Assembly: GCA_003550305.1 (NCBI GenBank) | Contig: QKYT01000631.1 | Coordinates: forward strand, 49,046-62,126 | Direction of reading: 5' to 3' | Source: Glomus cerebriforme | Lineage: Eukaryota; Glomeromycota; Glomeromycetes; Glomerales; Glomeraceae | Length of the DNA stretch: 13,081 bases | Shown: piece by piece, positions 8,710-13,081 of the stretch | Position numbering within the stretch: the stretch's first letter is position 1 | Layout: each line of letters begins with the position of its first letter | The notes under the pieces: model-generated | What the model was told of the DNA's origin: nothing | Database searches by the model: none | Seen by the model: the letters and a program-made list of their open reading frames with translations, nothing else | Program-made: the position numbers and the translations under genes

Positions 8710-9462
8710 CTAATCTAAAGAATTTAAACCAATTTCTTCAGAAGAATTAAAAGATAATAAACCCAAATCTTGTAAAAGAGCAAAAGCAATATTATAGGAC
8801 TCAAAAGATTTGGGAACAAAATTATAGATAACTCTAAGACAACGTAGATACTGTTACTTAGTAACGTCATTAAGAGACTTAATAGTAATGTATTCATTAC
8901 ATAAATGAAAAGCAATAAAAGCGAAAAGTTCAACATAGGAAGAATGTGAAAGAGGAAGATGAAAAGTCTTCCAAAAAGAAGATAGATAAGAAAAGCGAAG
9001 TGAACTATCCTCTTGCCAGTTAGAAGAAGGAACATTACCATGATTATTATCATTCATAAAATGATAATATGTACCAGAGGAAGAATTAAAATGACCTTCT
9101 GCTGCTAAAAAGGGTCTGAGTAACAAATACAAAGAAGTTTGAGAAGGGGCGAACTCGTAAATAGCATAAAGCTCTTTCAAAATTTTTAAATGTCTTAAAT
9201 GAAAATGGGAGAACGCATGAAAGTGAAAAATTAATGTAAGACAATGTAAAATACGGTCTTTAATAGAAGAGGTGGAAAAAGAAGAAGGAGCCATAAAGCG
9301 ATTACAACAAAAAGAAGGAGAGCGAGGTAAATGATCACTTCATTTGGCAATACAATAATCACTAATATGAGAAATGATAGTGTGACTAGAATCCATCTCA
9401 GATTTGCACAAATATCTACCCTGGTATAATAAAAATTTCTTCTCATGGGCAGATAATTCATC

Positions 9463-9465
9463 CAA
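9463..9465. repeat. CAA duplication, left of the MITE
   Basis: Matches 9789-9791. Keeping a single copy and removing 9466-9788 restores the host frame, which supports a 3-bp duplication. Confidence 0.7.
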
Positions 9466-9788
9466 CCCTATAAAAAAAACATATACTGAAATTATAAGGA
9501 ATTTATAAGGAATTTATAAGGAATTTATATGGAATTTTTAATTCCATATTTTTTTTACTTAATTCTGTCTTTTTCTTTAAAAAAGATACGTTTTTGAAGA
9601 TATGGAATTTATATGGAATTTATATGGAATTTTAAAAACGTATAAATTCCATAAAAATTCCATATCTTCAAAAACGTATCTTTTTTAAGGAAAAAGACAG
9701 AATTAAGTAAAAAAAATATGGAATTAAAAATTCCATATAAATTCCTTATAAATTCCTTATAATTTCAGTATATGTTTTTTTTATAGGG
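9466..9788. mobile_element. Palindromic MITE (323 bp) inside the retroelement ORF1
   Basis: Begins CCCTATAAAAAAAACATATA and ends with the reverse complement. The two arms, about 150 bp each, are near-identical inverted copies around a centre near 9627, so a single strand could fold into one long hairpin. The arms differ mainly by one extra AAGGAATTTAT unit on the left (three against two). The element carries multiple GGAATTTATATGG words and no ORF. The flanking CAA duplication suggests a cut-and-paste transposase making 3-bp duplications (as PIF/Harbinger or CACTA do), but the ends are not a diagnostic match to either. Confidence 0.85.
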
Positions 9789-9791
9789 CAA
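9789..9791. repeat. CAA duplication, right of the MITE
   Basis: Partner of 9463-9465. On the minus strand it supplies the TTG (Leu) codon of FVKLLDELS when the element is removed. Confidence 0.7.
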
Positions 9792-10726
9792 GAGTTTAAC
9801 AAATGGATTAATAGTAAAAGAAAAATCTGAGAAAAGAACTCATCTGTAGTTAAGATGACTTTGAGTTGGAAAGACAGGAAAATGTTTTCGATAACGCCAA
9901 CCTAAGCATTAACTAATAATAGTTTTAGAAAAGTCACAAGACTTAGCTGAGTGATCAGGCTGATGAGGAGGTGGTGGGGTAGTAATAAGCTTATGGTCGT
10001 GCAAATGATAATTAAATTTATTATTAGACATAACATAAGCACAAGGGAAAGAGCAGTAATAAGATAAATAGAGACCCAAATAAAATGTAGTAAACTTCTA
10101 ACTAAATTTGATAAAAGTATAGGTACATCTATTATTAGTTGAATTGGAGTTGCAACAATTGTTAAGAGCAGTAATCTTGTCCAAGAGAAGCCGTTGAATG
10201 TGAGCAAAATATTTGTTTTGAACAAAGCATGGAAGAGAATTCTGTGACTTGAAAAAATAAGTCAAGCATTTAGAAATAGCGAAATTATCATTAGGTTTTT
10301 TACAATGTGATGAAACCTTATATGATGGTATAGAAGGAGAGAATTGATAGTTATTCGTATAAATAAACCAATCAGAGGAGTTAGCATCAAATTCAAATAA
10401 AAAATAAGAATTTCCTTTGCGAGGGTTGTATAAAGTATTTGAACTAACACAACGATTAGGTAAAATAGGAGTATATGACTTGAAAGAGATAGAAAATGAT
10501 GTAATATGTTTAGTACTATGTTTGGAAGTACATACAAAGGAGTGAAAGGGAGTGATGATTGCATATCATCATCATGATCAGAAATAACTATAGTATCAAC
10601 CGATCCAAAAGTTTGTGAATCCTGATCATCATCTAAATCAGGATGTGTAATAAGAGTGGGCTGAGAATCAGCAAGACCAATTTGGAAAGAAGAAGAAGGA
10701 GTGTGATAATTGGTATTTGCAATCAT

Positions 10727-11001
10727 ACAGCTTGTATGGAATGCCCCAAAAAATACTGAAGCAAAATATGCGAAAAAACAGAAAAATAATTTCTGAAAAA
10801 ATTAAAAGTGAAAATTTGAAGAGAAAAACTTCAAATAAAATAAAGGTTTCTAAAATAGAAAAGGGGTTTTCCTATGTTATGAACAAAAAATATTTAGTGA
10901 GGAAACTAAGTTTTCTAACTAAAATGTGGAGAAAAAGCGGTAAGCCCGTCCGCAAAATTTATGAACAAAGGATCGGTGGATTAAGTGTAGTGATCAGCTT
11001 T
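10727..11001 (-). other. 5' leader of the retroelement
   Basis: Lies between the right target-site duplication and the ORF1-like ATG. On the minus strand it starts AAAAGCTGATCACTAC and contains GCGGACGGGC, the only clearly GC-rich patch here. Non-LTR elements usually carry an internal promoter in this region, but no specific site can be shown. The plus-strand open frame over this stretch (10717-11004, Lys-rich) is taken as antisense shadow. Confidence 0.5.
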
Positions 11002-11015
11002 TGAATAACTTCAGG
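11002..11015. repeat. Target-site duplication, right copy (TGAATAACTTCAGG)
   Basis: Exact partner of 5222-5235. It marks the 5' end of the minus-strand retroelement. Confidence 0.75.
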
Positions 11016-11374
11016 AAGACAATAGCTGTAAAGTATTTTACACGCAAATTGAAGGCGCAATATGAAGTTACAAAAGTTATAGACAAGAATTTACACACGG
11101 GTAAACACAATTATATAATTTAGGGACTTAGAGATTTTAGAGAGGATAGTTCTTTTATTATAGTAATTCCAAACTACAGAACTCACTATCGAGTCCTTAG
11201 GAAAAATACAAAGATATTTATATAAAATAAATATATAAAATAAAATATATATAAGTTAATAATAATATAATAAAAATAATAAATATAAACTATATAAATC
11301 TAATCTACATTATAACGTTTATCAGATTTATAGCTAAGATCAACTAAATCAACCTATATGTGTAATGCAGTAAA
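11016..11374. other. Unannotated stretch right of the retroelement
   Basis: No gene can be called. If the retroelement is removed and one duplication kept, a minus-strand frame stays open for about 55 codons from near 11120 across the junction to the TTCCAG before the intron at 5192; the plus strand also has a short open frame there. From about 11211 to 11305 the sequence is low-complexity TATA/AATAA. The first bases below 11375 could be an exon following the last array intron. Confidence 0.35.
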
Positions 11375-11990
11375 CTGTGCCACAAATAAATCACGTGTAT
11401 TAATGTTTCATTAAAAAAACAAAGTAGATAAACCTAACAAACCTTCAATTTTGAAGTTCAAGAAGTTGAATCTGAAGCTGAAATCCTACAAAAAAGAAAG
11501 AAATGTTATATTAGTAATGTTTCTTTAATAAAAAAAAATTATCTCTTCCAATACAAATTTTTAAAATTCAGATCAAATCCGAAGCTGAAGTCCTACAAAA
11601 AAATAAGAAACATTACATTAGTAACATTTTTTTAACAAAAAAAAATTTATCTATCTTCCCCAATACAAACCTTTGAAGTCCAGGTCGAATTTCAAAGCTG
11701 AAGTCCTAATCTTCAAAATCCAAGTCAAATCTGAACCTATAAGAAAAAAAAAGAATGTTATATTAGTAACATTTCTTAATACCTCTTCTCCTTCATTATA
11801 AACTTATTTTGAAGTCTCATACCTGAAGACCCAAATCTACAAAAGAAAGAATGTTAGTAAATGTTCATTTAATACCCCTCACCTTCACTATGAACCTATT
11901 TTGAAGTTCCATACCCGAAGACCCAAATCTATAAAAGAAAGAATATTAGTAAATGTTTATTTAATAAAAAAAATTTTTTTGAAGTTTTAC

Positions 11991-12032
11991 CTTCGAAATG
12001 GGAGTCCGGAGTTGTACTTCAGTTTCCTGAAA
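11991..12032 (-). other. Array mini-exon, 42 nt
   Basis: Acceptor TTTCTTTAG and donor GTAAAA flank 14 open codons (FQETEVQLRTPISK), the same length and end as the preceding block. A CAG six bases in offers an alternative acceptor. Confidence 0.5.
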
Positions 12033-12113
12033 CTAAAGAAAATAAAAAGAACATTAGTAAATGTTTATAAATAAAAAAAATAATAAAAAATAATAAATTT
12101 TTGAAATTATTAC

Positions 12114-12155
12114 CTTTGAAATGGAGAGTTCAGAACTTACATTTCGACTTCCAAC
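12114..12155 (-). other. Array mini-exon, 42 nt, with an internal alternative donor
   Basis: Acceptor TTTTTTTTAG and donor GTAATA flank 14 open codons (VGSRNVSSELSISK); the other two frames contain stops. An internal ATGTAAGTT offers a second, stronger donor that would shorten the exon. Confidence 0.5.
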
Positions 12156-12548
12156 CTAAAAAAAACAAAAGAATGTTAGTAAACATTCATTTAATAAAAA
12201 TATATATTTATTTTTTGAAAGTAAAATCCAGAGATAATGAGAGAAGTCTGGAGTCCTGCAAAAAAAAAGGGGAAAAAATCTGCATGTCACAGATTAAATA
12301 TGAAGTTTAGAAAACTTACCAATTTTGTTCAAGATTTTGAAACCTAAAATTTAAAATAGTTAAATAATAGTTTAACTGAAGTTTATCAAAATAAAAAAAA
12401 TCAAAGATTTTTGCATAAAGTTTTTAACAAATTTACAATATTGGAGATTATTGCATATTTTTTCTAAAAACTTTACTAAAAAAATTTGAGGAAAATTATT
12501 TGAAGAACTGCGCAGATATTTATCAAAAATACATAAAAAAAAAGCAGA

Positions 12549-12569
12549 AATCTGCAAATTTTGCAGATT
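12549..12569. repeat. Perfect palindrome, 10-bp arms
   Basis: AATCTGCAAA, a single T, then TTTGCAGATT. Related TCTGCA/TCTGCG words also occur at 4848-4880, so both may be scraps of one repeat family. Confidence 0.6.
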
Positions 12570-12593
12570 TTCACAGTTCTGCGTAGGGCTCTG

Positions 12594-12702
12594 ATCGGTT
12601 TGGTTTGGTTCATATTTGCCAAAACTGATACTGAACTAAAATTATCGGTATTGGTATCGGTAATTTACCGAAACATTTGGTTCAGTTTTTGACCAAACCG
12701 AT
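12594..12702. repeat. Inverted-repeat fragment rich in TCGGT/GGTTTGG motifs
   Basis: ATCGGTTTGGT (12594-12604) is exactly inverted at 12692-12702. Between them lie more TCGGTA/TACCGA inverted words, including the near-palindrome at about 12655-12670. The preceding TAGGGCTCTGATCGG resembles a hAT-type terminal repeat, but no matching far end or 8-bp duplication was found. Confidence 0.45.
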
Positions 12703-12825
12703 ACCGGTCGATAAATACTGAAAACTGAACTGATTTACCAATTTTTTTGTAAAAAACTTGTATTAATTAGACTTCTGAACAAGTTTAGATCAATTGAGTT
12801 AAATCAAAGTTGAAAGATCTTTAAT

Positions 12826-12905
12826 TTGTTATAGTACGACTCGATATAATGAAGTTGGCGTCCGAATTGATCAGTCCTTCGTTATAAGAATGATTTCATT
12901 GCACA
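12826..12905. repeat. Possible DNA-transposon terminal sequence
   Basis: Contains TACGACTCGATATAATGAAG and, inverted nearby, CTTCGTTATAAG, followed by TTCATTGCAC. This arrangement of a TATAA-centred motif and its inverse recalls terminal repeats of Tc1/pogo-like elements. The partner end is not in the window, so this is tentative. Confidence 0.3.
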
Positions 12906-12916
12906 ATACCAAATAT

Positions 12917-12957
12917 NTGATCANATTTTATATAAANAGATTTATAAAAATTGTANN
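12917..12957. other. Second cluster of ambiguous bases
   Basis: N at 12917, 12924, 12937, 12956 and 12957. As at 4952-5002, the local base calls should not be trusted. Confidence 0.9.
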
Positions 12958-13081
12958 ATTACTTTATATAAATAAATATAAATTGATATTTAGCGTTTTT
13001 AATTCAAAATTGGAATTAATGTCAATAAGAAACAATTTATAAAATATAAATTTGTATATATTTTAAAAGTTTTATTTATTT

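Larger units (their letters stand above)
8710..10726 (-). pseudogene. Retroelement ORF1-like region, interrupted by a MITE
   Basis: The family is not recognised. ATG at 10724-10726 opens MIANTNYHTPSSSFQIGLAD, followed by an acidic stretch with DLDDDQDSQTFGSVDT and SDHDDD. Near 10540 the frame shifts to FKSYTPILPNRCVSSNTLYN and continues through KCLTYFFKSQNSLPCFVQNK and LLLDKITALNNCCNSN. A further shift near 10030 gives HDHKLITTPPPPHQPDHSAK and GWRYRKHFPVFPTQ. The frame is then cut by the palindromic element at 9466-9788 and resumes as DELSAHEKKFLLYQGRYLC, then after a TGA as the 146-codon block 9294-8854, ending in SSEEIGLNSLD and TAG at 8710-8712. Stops include TAG, TAA and TGA. Without the insertion the product would be roughly 560 residues. 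By position it is an ORF1; an RNA-binding role would be a guess, as no zinc knuckle or RRM is visible. Confidence 0.6.
5236..11001 (-). mobile_element. Non-LTR (LINE-like) retroelement, two decayed ORF regions, minus strand
   Basis: Bounded by the exact 14-bp repeats 5222-5235 and 11002-11015. Read on the minus strand: a 5' leader of about 275 nt, an ORF1-like region (10726 to 8710), a spacer of about 200 nt, a second coding region (about 8500 to 5563) with RNase H and a Cys/His tail, and a 3' tail ending AATAAAATC without a poly(A) run. Multiple stops and frameshifts show it is dead. The MITE at 9466-9788, and probably the insertion at about 6089-6972, are later additions; without them it is roughly 4.5 kb. 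I found no apurinic-type endonuclease domain and no reverse-transcriptase catalytic motif (Y/F-x-D-D in context). It is therefore either internally deleted or a non-autonomous type. Confidence 0.75.
11375..12345 (-). repeat. Tandem array of mini-exon/intron modules (possible multi-exon gene)
   Basis: Nine related modules on the minus strand. Exon-like blocks: 12343-12320 (24 nt), about 12255-12213, 12155-12114 (42), 12032-11991 (42), 11928-11896 (33), 11836-11803 (34), 11736-11671 (66), 11592 to about 11560, and 11485-11443 (43). The gaps are about 57-81 nt. Most carry a donor (GTAAGT, GTAATA, GTAAAA, GTTTGT), a conserved ACATT(T)ACTAA branch block and a T-rich acceptor ending TAG or CAG. The two 42-nt blocks read as 14 codons each, ending ISK (VGSRNVSSELSISK and FQETEVQLRTPISK). 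The last two read DFSFGFDLNFK and DFSFRFNFLNFK. Frames of other blocks conflict or hold stops, so the array may be decayed. It may be a low-complexity protein gene built by intron-exon duplication, or a minisatellite with splice-like cores. Confidence 0.55.

Noticed and set aside
9231..9461. 76-codon minus-strand frame next to the MITE
   Set aside because: A hydrophobic shadow of the ORF1-like frame, which continues in another phase across the MITE.
10717..11004. Plus-strand open frame of 95 codons, very Lys-rich
   Set aside because: It lies wholly opposite the retroelement leader and ends inside the target-site duplication. Its Lys bias is what antisense T-rich sequence would give.
12101..12310. 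Plus-strand 69-codon frame over the array
   Set aside because: Antisense to the minus-strand mini-exons and introns; Lys-rich from A-runs that are the pyrimidine tracts of the other strand.
11375..12345. CRISPR-like reading of the regularly spaced repeat
   Set aside because: Repeat cores are diverged and spacing varies from 91 to 145 bp. The spacers are themselves related, and the cores are branch-site/acceptor sequences in a eukaryotic context.
12372..12557. Minus-strand frame of 61 codons
   Set aside because: Low-complexity Phe/Asn/Lys translation of AT-rich DNA beside the array, with no splice or motif support.

Overview
The window looks like nuclear DNA of an early-diverging fungus, most probably an arbuscular mycorrhizal fungus (Glomeromycotina, Rhizophagus-like). 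This is an inference. It rests on very AT-rich sequence, short introns (about 60-80 nt) with GTATGT-type donors and TACTAAT-type branch sites, a TRP-like ion-transport gene of the kind expanded in those genomes, and dense decayed transposons (BED-finger, Myb/SANT-like and RNase H-bearing retroelement remnants). No bacterial gene organisation, tRNA, rRNA or CRISPR array was seen.

Layout. Bases 1-1538 (+) hold the 3' end of the only gene that looks intact: five exons of a six-transmembrane cation-channel-like protein, whose splicing restores one continuous 415-codon frame. Bases 1539-5221 are AT-rich and gene-poor. They carry a decayed unidentified coding region (1928-2670, +), a decayed intron-containing Myb/SANT-like gene (about 3170-3740, -), a decayed BED zinc-finger fragment with an acidic tail (about 4075-4385, -), a 31-bp tandem repeat and a few inverted repeats.

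Bases 5236-11001 form one non-LTR retrotransposon-like element on the minus strand, bracketed by an exact 14-bp direct repeat that is a plausible target-site duplication. It has a 5' leader, an unrecognised ORF1-like region, a second region with RNase H and a Cys/His C-terminal tail, and a 3' tail ending in AATAAAATC. No reverse-transcriptase catalytic core was found. Two younger insertions sit inside it. One is a 323-bp near-perfect palindromic MITE (9466-9788) with a CAA duplication, whose removal restores the host frame. The other is a less certain LTR-like insertion (about 6089-6972) splitting the Cys/His region.

Bases about 11375-12345 (-) are the most unusual part: a tandem array of nine short exon-like modules (mostly 24-66 nt) separated by introns of about 57-81 nt, most with a donor, a TACTAA-type branch site and a pyrimidine-rich TAG/CAG acceptor. 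A related intron lies on the far side of the retroelement (5149-5192), so the element may have landed inside this gene or repeat family. The right edge (12540-12905) holds inverted-repeat fragments resembling DNA-transposon ends. Two short runs of ambiguous bases (4952-5002 and 12917-12957) mark uncertain assembly.
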